DNA of 64,000 nt from Pseudoteredinibacter isoporae_A (GTDB taxonomy: Bacteria > Pseudomonadota > Gammaproteobacteria > Pseudomonadales > Cellvibrionaceae): assembly GCF_040372805.1 (NCBI RefSeq), contig NZ_BAABWJ010000004.1:62001-126000 (forward strand), given 5' to 3'. Under the pieces are notes generated by a model that was given only the letters and a program-made list of their open reading frames with translations, had not been told where the DNA came from and did no database searches. A program made the position numbers and the translations under genes. Positions 36,801 through 44,428 of this stretch are shown here, piece by piece; the first letter of the stretch is position 1, and each line of letters starts with the position of its first letter.

Positions 36801-39051
36801 CACCGCTATTTAATGTGGCGCCAGTGTTGTTCAGGTTGACTTGATCATTACCTCCGCCACCGGCGACACTGCTGACACCACCAAGGCTCAAACCCGCCAC
36901 AGCAACGGTGTTGGCTGAAGTTGCATCAAAACTCTCATCACTTGATGTACCGGTAAGCGCACCAGTATTACTGGTCTGGAGTACATTACTTACTGCTATC
37001 CCCTGACTTGTATAACCGCTTGCACTGATGCTCGCCCCGGAATTCGCCAGATCAATTGTATCGCTCCCCGTCGAGCCATCGAGTTGTTCAACGCCATCAA
37101 AGCGGACTGATTTTCCACCAACATTCGCCTGAATACTGTTCGCACTATTCAGCGTAAAACTGTCATCAGTTGCCGTTCCCGTCAGAACATCGGTACCGCC
37201 ACTGCCCAAATCAAAAGTGTAAGTACCCGCAGAAACATTCGTCAGATCGGCAGCAAGGGCGGTCAAATCCAGACTTTGATCACCACTGAGATAATTAAAC
37301 GCCAACCCGGACGTGACACTGAGTACCGCTGCCGGGTCCAAAGTGTAGGACACCATTGTCAGGGACAGGTTTGCCGTTGTCGTAATATTTTGATTGATTT
37401 GAATTGCATTTTGCGCATTGAGAATAAAATCGCCCAGCAAGGAGACCGATGCATCAACGATAATATTATTGTCGGCAATCAAGGTCAGGCTATTCCCCAT
37501 AGTTAGGGCTTCACTGCTGAAATCAATCGCACTTAGAATTGAAATATCCCCAGCATCAGCGCCGGCGCCTGCAGTGGATATTTGAAAATTCCCGCCCTGA
37601 AGGTTGGTCAAGAGCTGTGCAACAGTCAGATTATTGGGGCCACTTCCAGCGTCATCAATCGTCATGTTCGTCGGATCGAGCAGCCACGTCCCCGCCTGGC
37701 CGTTCGGAGCCAGTGTATTTACAAAGCCCCCAAGTGAAATGTATTGCTTACCAGAGGTTTCAACAAAACCACCGTTGCCAGCGGAGCGTCCGCCTCGAGC
37801 GAAAACATTTCCATAGAAATGAGTGTGCAGGTCGGACCAAAGAATGACTTCGCCGCCATTCCCATTTTCAATAGCATTGGCGTAAATCGTGGCACCATCA
37901 GCGACGTATAGGGTTTGGGCATTGCGGAAAGTTGGGTCGGCACCTTGGTACGCACCTCCAATGAGAGCCTGCCCCCCACCAAACTTTCCACTGACATCAA
38001 TTGACGCGGTAGCTTCCAAACCAATATGCTCAGCCCGGAGGTGAACTTGGCCACCGCGATCACCATTCGCACTGAGCGTACCGGCAAGTGCTATCGACTC
38101 AGCGTCGATATTGATGCTACCGCCCTGCTCGCCCGCGTTACTGCGGATATCGCCCTCAATCTGAACCGCGCCATTCGCCTGGATATCAACCGCAGCACCA
38201 AAACCGTTTGCCTCGATAACTCCGCTGTGATTCACCGCCTGACTGAACAAATCTCGGGCAGACTGAGCGTTCATCATGACTTTGCCAGTACCAGCTTCAA
38301 TGCGCCCTTTGTTTTCGATTGCGGCCTGCAAGCCTGGGTCATTATTTACAACGTCCTTGTTCACTTTTACGCCCAGGAAATTGTTGTCATCGAAGCTCAA
38401 AAAAACTTCACTGCCCGCAGCCACAGACACATAACCCATATTGGCGCTCAGCAAACCTTCATTGGAAATCGATTCACCAATTAAATTAATAAAACCACCG
38501 GTCGCCGCAGCAATCACACCGTGATTAACGATACGCCCATGCGTGGCGTCAATATCTTTAAAATAGAAATCGCCATTCAGAAAGTCATCTTTATCCAGCC
38601 ACAAACTACTGGCCGTAAAACTTCCGGCATTGATCAGGGCATTGTCGCCAAAGATCATTCCCCGAGGGTTAATCAGTAACACATTCCCATTGGCGTTAAT
38701 GCGGCCATCAATATGACTGGGACCGTTTTGAAGAATATGATTCAACACCCAGGCATGAGATCCGGGCTGCAAAAAATTAACGACCTCCTGTTGATTCAGA
38801 TCGAAGCTGTCCCATTGAACCGTCATCAAATCAGTATTTTGATGCACGTTGGTGACATGTTGTCCTTGGGTGATAAAACCCTCACCCTGCACGACTTGGC
38901 CTCCAGTCGGCGCAGCCATAGCCTGCATCGTTGCTCCGGACAACATGAAAAACTGGGCAATTCCAACCGCCAGCGCAAGGGTACGCCTCGGCCCCCGATT
39001 GGAAGCAGTGACTCGACTGAAATACTTTTGGGTATGATTCATATTAGTCAT
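27859..39051 (-). CDS. Giant TpsA-type exoprotein (filamentous hemagglutinin family) with extensive internal repeats
   Basis: The frame encodes up to 3730 residues; the ATG at 39051 or the one three codons later may be the start. An extended signal peptide (about 1-47, ending QAMAA) precedes a TPS secretion domain (about 50-300; QHVTNVHQ, NGNVLLINPRGMIFG) that is recognised by the TpsB partner. Roughly 2800 residues of 72-residue repeats follow, typified by GGGGTDSVDLN, GATLNAGGF and LTGTSGNDSF. These should form a long right-handed beta-solenoid; the GND/GGxGxD elements faintly recall RTX calcium repeats. The C-terminus is acidic and Ser/Gly-rich, with no toxin tip, cysteine hook or anchor. 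The protein is expected to be secreted to the cell surface as an adhesin or scaffold. It lies 18 bases after its TpsB gene. Confidence 0.92.
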   Translation of the reverse strand: MTNMNHTQKYFSRVTASNRGPRRTLALAVGIAQFFMLSGATMQAMAAPTGGQVVQGEGFITQGQHVTNVHQNTDLMTVQWDSFDLNQQEVVNFLQPGSHAWVLNHILQNGPSHIDGRINANGNVLLINPRGMIFGDNALINAGSFTASSLWLDKDDFLNGDFYFKDIDATHGRIVNHGVIAAATGGFINLIGESISNEGLLSANMGYVSVAAGSEVFLSFDDNNFLGVKVNKDVVNNDPGLQAAIENKGRIEAGTGKVMMNAQSARDLFSQAVNHSGVIEANGFGAAVDIQANGAVQIEGDIRSNAGEQGGSINIDAESIALAGTLSANGDRGGQVHLRAEHIGLEATASIDVSGKFGGGQALIGGAYQGADPTFRNAQTLYVADGATIYANAIENGNGGEVILWSDLHTHFYGNVFARGGRSAGNGGFVETSGKQYISLGGFVNTLAPNGQAGTWLLDPTNMTIDDAGSGPNNLTVAQLLTNLQGGNFQISTAGAGADAGDISILSAIDFSSEALTMGNSLTLIADNNIIVDASVSLLGDFILNAQNAIQINQNITTTANLSLTMVSYTLDPAAVLSVTSGLAFNYLSGDQSLDLTALAADLTNVSAGTYTFDLGSGGTDVLTGTATDDSFTLNSANSIQANVGGKSVRFDGVEQLDGSTGSDTIDLANSGASISASGYTSQGIAVSNVLQTSNTGALTGTSSDESFDATSANTVAVAGLSLGGVSSVAGGGGNDQVNLNNTGATLNSGGFNGQSIDFSAVNTVSNTGALSGSSSDENFDASSANTVTVAGVNFSSVSSVAGGGGTDSANLNSAGATLNAGGFNAQSINFTGITTASNTVTLTGTSGNDGFALSTANNVTTSGTTFSGVNTVAGGGGSDAVNGSGSDENFDATGANAVTVAGINFSSISTVTGGGGADSVDLNTAGATLSVGGFTGQSINFSDIDAASNTGALTGTSGDDDFDLSTANNVSSSGTTFSGVSTVAGGGGSDTVNGSTFDETFDATAANAVTVAGINFTAISAVTGGGGTGDQVNLNGGGADISASGFDGRGISFSNVRSVTNTDTLTGTTSDDSFRATADNQITVNVSGNDVQFANVNSVDGNGGTDSVDIENQNADLSATGFNSRSIAFSDVDTVSNTNQLLGTASDESFTVTAMNSVSVNPGSGTIEFQDVNQVNGNTGSDSVDIGSNGASLNGAGFSSHGVNFVQVATASNTGQITGQSGDDNFSSASSGNISVSGVNFSGVSAVDGNGGNDDVSLNSANANLNSTGFSSNAIDFSDIDSALDTGELTATSDPEVFQINGDGSITVSGIRFAGVTVLDGGEAGDDSDEDRIVGNVNSFQVAGDESAVVTTAATSFTANNVELLESSNNTADLIGQNGVNDQFLIEASRQISTQGMRFSGLDLLTAQAEDNVNAGGFGATLSATGFTSQNVDVNGAGSVSNTGALTGSNTDDSFRATSSNQITVEVSGADIQFANVNSVSGGGGTDSADIFNEDASMTASGFDSRGVSFSAIATVNNTDVLTGRTSNDAFRATANNEITVDIAGSDVQFSGVATVNGGGGTDSVDLNNTGATLNAGGFNGRSINFNAVNTVSNTGALSGSSADESFDASSANTVTVASVNFSSVSSVAGGGGTDSVDLNSAGATLNAGGFNGQSINFTDIDATTNTNALTGTSGNDSFSTSASNSVTVSGTSFAGVNTVTGGGGNDSADLNNGSATLNGSGFDARSITFNGVVSALNTGTLNGTSNDESFDATSANTIGVTGLNFAGVSAVAGGGGNDQLNLNNAGATLNAGGFNGQSINFSAVNTVSNTGALSGSSADESFDASSANTVTVAGVNFSSVSSVAGGGGTDSVDLNGAGATLNAGGFNGQSINFTDIDATTNTNTLTGTSGNDSFSASASNSVTVSGTSFAGVNTVTGGGGNDSADLNNGSATLNGSGFDARSITFNGVASALNTGTLNGTSNDESFDATSANTIAVAGLNFAGVSAVAGGGGNDQLNLNNAGATLNAGGFNGRSINFSAVNTVSNTGALSGSSADENFDASSANTVTVAGVNFSSVSSVAGGGGTDSVDLNSAGATLNAGGFNGQSINFTDIDATTNTNALTGTSGNDSFSTSASNSVTVSGTSFAGVNTVTGGGGNDSADLNNGSATLNGSGFDARSITFNGVASALNTGTLNGTSNDENFDATSANTIAVAGLNFAGVSAVAGGGGNDQLNLNNAGATLNAGGFNGQSINFSAVNTVSNTGALSGSSADENFDASSANTVTVAGVNFSSVNSVAGGGGTDSVDLNGAGATLNAGGFNGQSINFSDIDSASNTVTLTGSSGNDDFDLSTANNVTSSGTTFSGVNTVVGGGGSDTVNGSASDESFNATAANAVTVSGINFSSISAVTGGGGTDSVNLNGTAATLNAGGFSGQSMNFSDIDSALNTPSLTGTSGDDGFDLSSANNVTSSGTTFSGVSSVAGGGGSDTVNGSASNESFDAAAANAVTVAGINFTSISAVNGGGGTDSVNVNGTGATLNAGGFNSQAINFSDIDSALNTVTLTGSSGDDSFDTAASNSVTASGTVFSGVNTVNGGGGNDSVDINNGSATLMGSGFDSRSMTFSGVNAVLNTDTLTGTASNENFNAATVNNVAVGSLNFAGVNAVAGGGGNDQVDLNSAGATLLASGFRGQAIDFTGVAVASNTGALTGTNAAESFDASSANAIAVAGLNFTGVSSVDGSGGVDSVDLHDASATLQSGGGFDGQSINFENVETSNNTGDLIGSSTDDQFNLLGGRTISADWSGNGLAGVVTFNNVSSLDAAGGTNDSVLATSASDTFNLVASGSDPSGFANNQLNYQIGASDFILLANIEQVDAAGDFDSLGVFSTGIEINNGNNIVKGIELINFEAFSDTGRLALVGSSASDFFFIEGTGRVRSGNSGIIFTGVDSLVGDASLANTVNLGGGGASLAGTEFISQGINVSRINTIEDTGAITGSSEAYSLVGNQQVSVGNFSFSGVTSVSGGSSADLGNFAANLQGGSVIAAAVSFSGISVFSNISDLQGVTDFTITDQQAINASGFQFSGLTQVQAQTGSLSGRGAQLLANGQLNSSGIVFRGLQSVRDTGNLVGSDSDENFSLLPENTLSLSGINFTGVTGLDGAGGNDSINLNRLGVDLIEGGFTIGDFQILNIEQISETGELRGSDANESFAIQSDGRVSVSGFSFSDIDLISGGGGLDSLDLGQGGLSLLDGVELSSGGIRINGIEDFLNIAALELTDQDDTLSVIANDGFSLADYRFFGVQSIDGKAGNDQLLLDGQGLQLADGFAVFRGININNVERYAQVGNLSLNDLDNQITVNAVQGFNIDGIEVSDVLFIDAANGTDRLDAAGADSLLLDNGNLQVSGTELTNVELIDNSTSLTGSALADEFTLSDPGIVDVASYRFSGLTNLNGGAGQDRLILVNRDSVSLDFSSSSSGGVSYDGQSALANFSDIDLIRLPNTGQLTLNGSATLQVQDFSLSGALTLNDQVIVNAGGQSTIDGDLNVNDNSQFNTANNLQASGSLNTSGTSQVTVGGDVILGNGLNAGNSSVINVGANLSTQNEVIVQDDAQLVLGGDLATDNNLSLNDNAQLQVTGRIDVNGDLSALGQSNISTDSEINIVGQVNTSPTATINADSINLNVPEERVVTVQPEINISAAVFSEIKVFINSNSSVRNASETSGLYSDDDLVDALIESADETASTNAGGRGSENSAGSSGQE
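29000..37200. repeat. Long array of diverged 216-bp (72-residue) modules
   Basis: Most of the TpsA gene is built from modules of about 72 residues with a common frame: SxNxVTVxGxxFxxV, then xVxGGGGxDSVDLN, GATLNAGGF, INFxxI and NTxxLTGTSxDxxF. Towards both ends the modules are more diverged and some are shortened. The boundaries are approximate. Confidence 0.7.
32120..34330. repeat. Tandem 648-bp near-identical repeats within the TpsA gene
   Basis: The landmark cgcgacgg (or its variant) recurs at 32251, 32899, 33547 and 34195, exactly 648 bases apart. Each 648-bp unit is 216 codons and consists of three distinct 72-residue modules. The copies differ by only scattered bases, far fewer than modules elsewhere in the gene, which points to recent duplication or gene conversion. 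The edges given are approximate. Confidence 0.85.
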
Positions 39052-39069
39052 CCTGTCTAATCCAACGCC

Positions 39070-41430
39070 CTAATAGCGATAACTCATGCTGATAAAAATG
39101 GATTCTTCGGGTTCGGAAATAATGTCGGCAAAATCCGGACTGCTGTCTTTGCTGCCAGAAAAGCTTACGCTCAGCTCAATTCTCAGATCTTCTTTCCAGC
39201 TGTAAAACAAGGCCGCTCCGTAAGCCTGAAAACGCGCCCAGCTGTCGGTTTGATTCCCCAGTGCATTAAGCTCACCATAGGAAGCCTCGGCAAACAGTGC
39301 GATCGATAAATCGTGATCTTCACTCAGACTACCAAACAACGAACTGATATTGCTCAGCAACTGCAAATTGCCATATACGGTTTTATCGCCGGTAAAATCG
39401 GCGGTTTTAAACGCTTTGACAGCATAGGGGCCACCCAATGGTTGGCGCTCGAAGGTCGGCAGTAATTCTGAAGAATGAATCGCCTGAAGCTTGGCATTCA
39501 AGCGCAAGGGCTGACCAAACACATTCACCGGCAACAAAAACAGCGTGTCACTGTTTAAGCTGATCTTGTCGTAATCTTTCTCAGTAACGCCCTGATTGAT
39601 ATCAGTCTGCTGGCCTGAAAAATAGCTCAGGCGCCAATCTGTCAGCGCTCGCAATGAGGACATCAGATAATCGAAACGAATATCAAACTGCGCCCCTTCA
39701 ACCTCGGTTTCCAAACCATCAACCACCGACTTATCCCCTAGCTGCAGGGTGACGGTGGTATCTGATGTTTTTTTGATGGCGGCTAGTGATACGCTGAGAT
39801 TCAAATCTTTGGATCGTAACCAACGATAGTCCAGTGCAAGGCTCGCTGTACTCAAATCACCTTGGGATAAGGCGGTGTTTGCCCCCTGCCCACCAATAGC
39901 CTCATATTGGGTTTGTTCGTAGGACAGAGAAACATCCGCTTTCAACCCCCAAAACGGGTAGCGATACTTGGCAAAACCATAGCTGGTATTGCTGGGCGAA
40001 GAAGCTTGGAGCAGACCGATGTTAATTGAATCACCCTGCCCGCTCAGATTATACCAATCCAGGCTCGCGAGAACTCGATATTCACCGGTGGCTTCCGAAC
40101 CATAGTTATCCGATCGCACTTGCAGTTGCCAGCGGTCCTCCTCCAAACCGAGATTCAATCGAGTCTGACCATTTTCCTGACCCGGCTCAAAAAAGCCGGC
40201 TTGCACACTCAGGCCCGGTATGTCATTGATTCGAAAGTACGCTGAAGATAAATCACTGCTTACCGGTTGCATCAGATAATGTTGAAAGGCCGGTATCAAC
40301 ACATCTTCCTGGTAATCAGTTTCCTCGATGTTACGGAAATAAACTTCAGATAAAATGCCACTGGCAACCGCCAGCTCCACAATGCCGTCGGCAGCCCTGA
40401 AATCCTGCTGCGGAATATACACCTTTGCCAGCAGGTAACCCTGGGCACGAATAAAATCCTGTAGACTTTCCGAAATATCGCGCAGATCCGAAAAGCTCAT
40501 CGCATGCTGCTGGCGCAATTGCTCCAGGGCGGCGGTAATGATTTTATTGTCTTCCCCAGTGTATCGCTGGCCCGCACCAGAGGACACAAATGCGCGATTC
40601 AATTCGATCGCCACCAGTGCCAGATCAAAAGAATCAAAACCCGCCATCCCCTCGGGTTGATATTGGGTTTTGCGTTCGCTTTGTTGGCTCACAAACCGGT
40701 CAATACTGTCTTGCGCCACACTGAACTTCACCGACGCATCATCGTAGTTGATGCCGACCTCATTCACCCAAAGCAACTGAGGTTGTGCCTCGTCCAGGCA
40801 ATTGACCCAATTAGGCCTCAGATTGATATTCAATTCTTCGTCAATCTGGTACAAGCAGGTAAAGTTTCGGCCCGCTAAACGCGACAAATTTCTCTTAATC
40901 AGCTCGCGAGGTTGAAAACCAATGGATTGCAAATAATCTTCAGGATTGCTGGCATTCTGATTTTCACGCAATTCGTACAGCAGATTAAAAAGCGCGCCAT
41001 ACTGAATTTCGCTAAGAGTAACGTCTTCAATACTGACCGGCGCACCAATATCCAATTCAGGCATTAACAAGCGCAAATAGCGAGCCAATGGCGCCAAAGC
41101 TTCAGGATTGTATCGCGGGCCGGAAAGAAAGTGCTGCTCCTGTGTATCCAGTGTGCTTTGCAACCGCTCAGCCTGGATTTGCCACCAAGCTTCATCAAAT
41201 TGCACAAGCAGATTGTTACCTTGAGCATCGGCCTTATCATAGAGTGCCTTTCGAGCTTCTTCGTCGTTCAAATAGTCCGGCAGGACCAGCTCATACTGCT
41301 CGTCAAACACCTCGACATTCATGGTGCTCGCGACAACAGAATTTATCGGCAATAAAACACACGCCACCGCGAACACGCACCACAGTGGATAGTGGAACAT
41401 ACCCATACGCATTTTTTTCAACGACTTCAT
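39070..41430 (-). CDS. TpsB/ShlB-family outer-membrane transporter with long N-terminal extension
   Basis: This 786-residue protein has a signal peptide ending near VVAS. A POTRA region (about 315-390: FIRAQGYLLAKVYIPQQDFRAADGIVELAV) and a C-terminal beta-barrel (about 430-786, ending FISMSYRY) identify a two-partner-secretion transporter, which moves TpsA across the outer membrane without ATP. FhaC-type partners usually have about 550-600 residues with POTRA near the start. Here about 270 extra residues of unknown fold come first, including a small segment with two Cys (CLYQ, NCLDE). It overlaps the kinase gene by 4 bases and precedes the TpsA gene by 18, so the three are translationally and transcriptionally linked. 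Confidence 0.88.
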   Translation of the reverse strand: MKSLKKMRMGMFHYPLWCVFAVACVLLPINSVVASTMNVEVFDEQYELVLPDYLNDEEARKALYDKADAQGNNLLVQFDEAWWQIQAERLQSTLDTQEQHFLSGPRYNPEALAPLARYLRLLMPELDIGAPVSIEDVTLSEIQYGALFNLLYELRENQNASNPEDYLQSIGFQPRELIKRNLSRLAGRNFTCLYQIDEELNINLRPNWVNCLDEAQPQLLWVNEVGINYDDASVKFSVAQDSIDRFVSQQSERKTQYQPEGMAGFDSFDLALVAIELNRAFVSSGAGQRYTGEDNKIITAALEQLRQQHAMSFSDLRDISESLQDFIRAQGYLLAKVYIPQQDFRAADGIVELAVASGILSEVYFRNIEETDYQEDVLIPAFQHYLMQPVSSDLSSAYFRINDIPGLSVQAGFFEPGQENGQTRLNLGLEEDRWQLQVRSDNYGSEATGEYRVLASLDWYNLSGQGDSINIGLLQASSPSNTSYGFAKYRYPFWGLKADVSLSYEQTQYEAIGGQGANTALSQGDLSTASLALDYRWLRSKDLNLSVSLAAIKKTSDTTVTLQLGDKSVVDGLETEVEGAQFDIRFDYLMSSLRALTDWRLSYFSGQQTDINQGVTEKDYDKISLNSDTLFLLPVNVFGQPLRLNAKLQAIHSSELLPTFERQPLGGPYAVKAFKTADFTGDKTVYGNLQLLSNISSLFGSLSEDHDLSIALFAEASYGELNALGNQTDSWARFQAYGAALFYSWKEDLRIELSVSFSGSKDSSPDFADIISEPEESIFISMSYRY

Positions 41431-44390
41431 GGCAACAACTTCACAACCCTAAACCCGGAGCGAGAATCGCCGCCAGTGGCAATCGGGTTTAAAGAATCCA
41501 GAGTGCAGGACTCCATAGCAACAGCATGTGATGCTCCAGCGGCCTTAAGGCCATCGGGATGGAGCACAACTTCCTGGGCATTGCCAACATGGTTGACCAT
41601 GCCCCAGCGGTTGCCCGCTCCCATATCCACAGGTAAAAGACTGTCACCCTTGCGAATACCTCGCGAATTGAGCGTACAGTTGCGCCCTGAATCCAGGGGG
41701 GATTGGTTGGCGGCCGCCGCCTTATACCATTGACGGTAACTCGGCAGCTGATAATCGAAACCCGTTTCTTCACTTAACCATTGGGTGTAGCGTTTAAACA
41801 GATCAACAGAACGACCGGTTACTGGAATATTGCCTGAGTTATCACTCGGTGAGCATTGCTGGCTTTGGGTACAAAAATCATTGAACTCGGACTCACTGAT
41901 TTCGTACTTACTGATGGCATAAGCCTGCTCACCCGGTGCATTCGGTATAACCAGCAATTCTGGGCCACGATACTCATCGTTCTCCAGAAAGCGATCCCGA
42001 CAACTGTAGCGCTGCCCTCGCCCAGCGAAGGATGACTTGCAACTGTTCCAAGGATAAATCTCCATTGACTCGAACAAACTTGCCGACGCTGGAAAAAGCT
42101 GAGCTGCCAGCACCGCTTTGTCTTTCGCATCCTGAGTTTTGCCGTAACCGTATACTTGAATACAGCTCGAAACGTCGGCCATCGAATCTCGTTGCAGCTG
42201 CTGGATTTCACTTTGGAAAATCGGATAACGATTGGCCACTCGAGCAAAGTCCGAAGATAAGCGTTCCAGATTCAACTTGAACACGCCACCGCGCCCCTCA
42301 CGCAGCAAACCGGATTGACACTGTTTGACAGTCTCTCGTAATCCCGCCACTTCCACTTCAAAAGCATCACGCAGTCGTTGACGTTCTGCGGCCAAACGCG
42401 CATCTTCACGGGCTTTGGCCAGCCGCGCTTGTTCGGCCTGATAGGCGCTGATTTTTCGTTCAATTTGTCCATCAACTTGCGACAACTGAACAGAATTTGG
42501 ATTTAACTCCCGCGCTCGCTGGGATAAGCGCTGAGCTTCAGAAAAGCGATTTTGCTCAGCTGCATCAATAGCACCCGCCAGGTAGGCGTCACTCAGGGTG
42601 AAATTATAATTGCGCGCCCAGTTGGCTAATGTTTGCTTTGCCTGCTGACGTTTCAATTGCTGCTCGTCCAGCATCTTTTGGAAATCTTCGCGAGCGGCCA
42701 GAGGGTGTTTCGAGGCTTCACCTTTCCACGCATCACCTTCATAAACACTCAGTAACTCATCCATGATCACCGCAGTTTGACGTTGCCACAGTGCGCCCGT
42801 GTCAAAACTTAGATTACGCTGATCCAACAATTCCTGAAGGTCGCCCGCCTCTTTGCTTAACTCGCCAAAGTCGCTCGACAGTTTGCCACTGAACTCCTGT
42901 ACTTGACGCTGGGTCGCCATCTCACGCTGTTGTTCGGCCTGACGAGCAGCCAACGCCTGTTTCTCAATTTCCAGTTGTTTTTCTTTTTCTTGGGACTGAT
43001 AAGCACGATACCCGGCAAAGGCCAGCAGCAAGGAAGCCGCCACAGCAGCAAGTGCAACCGGGCGACGCCAGGGGTTAACAATCGGGACAAATTCGTTCAG
43101 GAACTCATCTACTGTTGTAAAACGATTTGCACGCTTGAGCGCTAGACTGCGACGCAGGGCTTTCCACTGGCGGCGATTCAACTGCGGCAAGCGTTTGGGC
43201 TTCATTCGTTCGATAGCGACCTGATCCGCAGGCTTCTTACCAAACGGGTGCTTCCCGCACAGCAGCTCATAAACAATACAACCCAGCGCGTAGACATCAC
43301 AGCTCGGCAGCGGTTCTTCACCTAACAGCATTTCCAAGCTGGCGTACGCCGGGGTCAAAGCCCCCAGACTGTTGGGGTCAAAAATGGTTTTGTCATCGCG
43401 CTGATCAGATTCGACACTGGATACCGCTCGTGCGATACCAAAATCGATTACCTTGGCGACATCACTGTCGCAAAGGAAGACATTGCCTGGTTTAAAATCC
43501 GCGTGGGTAATCCGGTGACGATGCGCGTGAGCCAGGGCCTCGCCCATTTGGCGAGTCAAAGGCAAAATCTGTTCAAGCGGCAAACCTTCAGGGTTTGTTT
43601 TGATGACCTCTTCCAGCGACGCCCCCGAAAGCAACTCCATGGTCATATAGACCATGTCACCATCGCGGTCGAAATCAAAAACCTGAACGATATTAGGGTG
43701 CGCTAGCGTCTGTGATTTACGCGCTTCACGCTGCAGCGAAATAAATGCGGAGGGGTGATTCTTAAAATTTTCGTTGAGAACTTTTACCGCCACCCATGGA
43801 TCGCGGTCTTTCGCTTCAACTTTACGTAAATCTTTCGCTTTGTATACCGCACCCATACCACCGGCGCCCAATAGAGACTCGAGTACGAAACGGTCTTTAA
43901 TTACCGTACGTCCATCTTCGTCCAATTGACCGGTTTGTAATTGTTCCGGCGACAAGGCGCCTGCTACGGTGACATTTTCACCTTGCAATTGAGTGGCGCT
44001 ATCGTGCAGCAACTCAGTAGCATTGACGGAACCGCCCAGCATCACAGTACGATCGTCACCGGTTTCCGCAGGATGAATAAATTGTGTTTTATCGGACGCC
44101 TTAGGATCATCGATTTCTGCACTGCCCAGGAGTACAGTCTTATCGCCCGATTCCTGAGCCGGCGGAATCTCAGGTGCAGGCACCGAAGGCATTTGAGCCT
44201 TGTCGGAAGAGGTGTCTTGAGAATTTTGCGCGGAGGGGTTCGCCACCGTTTGAATAACGGTTTTATCGTCGAACTCGGCATTACCCGCATCCGGCGGAGT
44301 GTTGCCACTGCCAGGCGGAACGCTTCCACCTGTTAGAGGTTGCTTCTTTTTGCTCACAGTAGTATCTCGACTAACCCCGGTGCACACCAT
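41427..44390 (-). CDS. Transmembrane Ser/Thr protein kinase with periplasmic SUMF1/TagR-like domain
   Basis: This protein has 987 residues. Residues 1-165 are a disordered Thr/Pro-rich region with repeated D[KR]TV-like motifs. The kinase domain is about 167-432: glycine loop GAGGMG (175-180), VK203, catalytic HADFKPGN (D298, K300, N303), DFG (316-318) and an activation segment with DDKTIFDP. A membrane helix (about 444-461) leads to a periplasmic coiled coil (about 465-690) and a C-terminal domain (about 812-987) of the formylglycine-enzyme/SUMF1 fold (YEISESEFNDFC, LPSYRQWYKAA, NHVGNAQEV, SGFRVVK). This joins in one chain what type VI systems of Pseudomonas keep as PpkA kinase and TagR. A GTG at 44357 is an alternative start. 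It probably senses an envelope state and phosphorylates cytoplasmic Thr. Confidence 0.93.
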   Translation of the reverse strand: MVCTGVSRDTTVSKKKQPLTGGSVPPGSGNTPPDAGNAEFDDKTVIQTVANPSAQNSQDTSSDKAQMPSVPAPEIPPAQESGDKTVLLGSAEIDDPKASDKTQFIHPAETGDDRTVMLGGSVNATELLHDSATQLQGENVTVAGALSPEQLQTGQLDEDGRTVIKDRFVLESLLGAGGMGAVYKAKDLRKVEAKDRDPWVAVKVLNENFKNHPSAFISLQREARKSQTLAHPNIVQVFDFDRDGDMVYMTMELLSGASLEEVIKTNPEGLPLEQILPLTRQMGEALAHAHRHRITHADFKPGNVFLCDSDVAKVIDFGIARAVSSVESDQRDDKTIFDPNSLGALTPAYASLEMLLGEEPLPSCDVYALGCIVYELLCGKHPFGKKPADQVAIERMKPKRLPQLNRRQWKALRRSLALKRANRFTTVDEFLNEFVPIVNPWRRPVALAAVAASLLLAFAGYRAYQSQEKEKQLEIEKQALAARQAEQQREMATQRQVQEFSGKLSSDFGELSKEAGDLQELLDQRNLSFDTGALWQRQTAVIMDELLSVYEGDAWKGEASKHPLAAREDFQKMLDEQQLKRQQAKQTLANWARNYNFTLSDAYLAGAIDAAEQNRFSEAQRLSQRARELNPNSVQLSQVDGQIERKISAYQAEQARLAKAREDARLAAERQRLRDAFEVEVAGLRETVKQCQSGLLREGRGGVFKLNLERLSSDFARVANRYPIFQSEIQQLQRDSMADVSSCIQVYGYGKTQDAKDKAVLAAQLFPASASLFESMEIYPWNSCKSSFAGRGQRYSCRDRFLENDEYRGPELLVIPNAPGEQAYAISKYEISESEFNDFCTQSQQCSPSDNSGNIPVTGRSVDLFKRYTQWLSEETGFDYQLPSYRQWYKAAAANQSPLDSGRNCTLNSRGIRKGDSLLPVDMGAGNRWGMVNHVGNAQEVVLHPDGLKAAGASHAVAMESCTLDSLNPIATGGDSRSGFRVVKLLP

Positions 44391-44428
44391 GTGCGACCAA
44401 TCTGATGGCGGCTAGCCTGATACGAGCA

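Noticed and set aside
27859..37200. CRISPR array or mobile-element repeats in the 30-37 kb region
   Set aside because: The repeats are multiples of 216 bp in frame within one coding sequence, with no spacers, no cas genes and no transposase.
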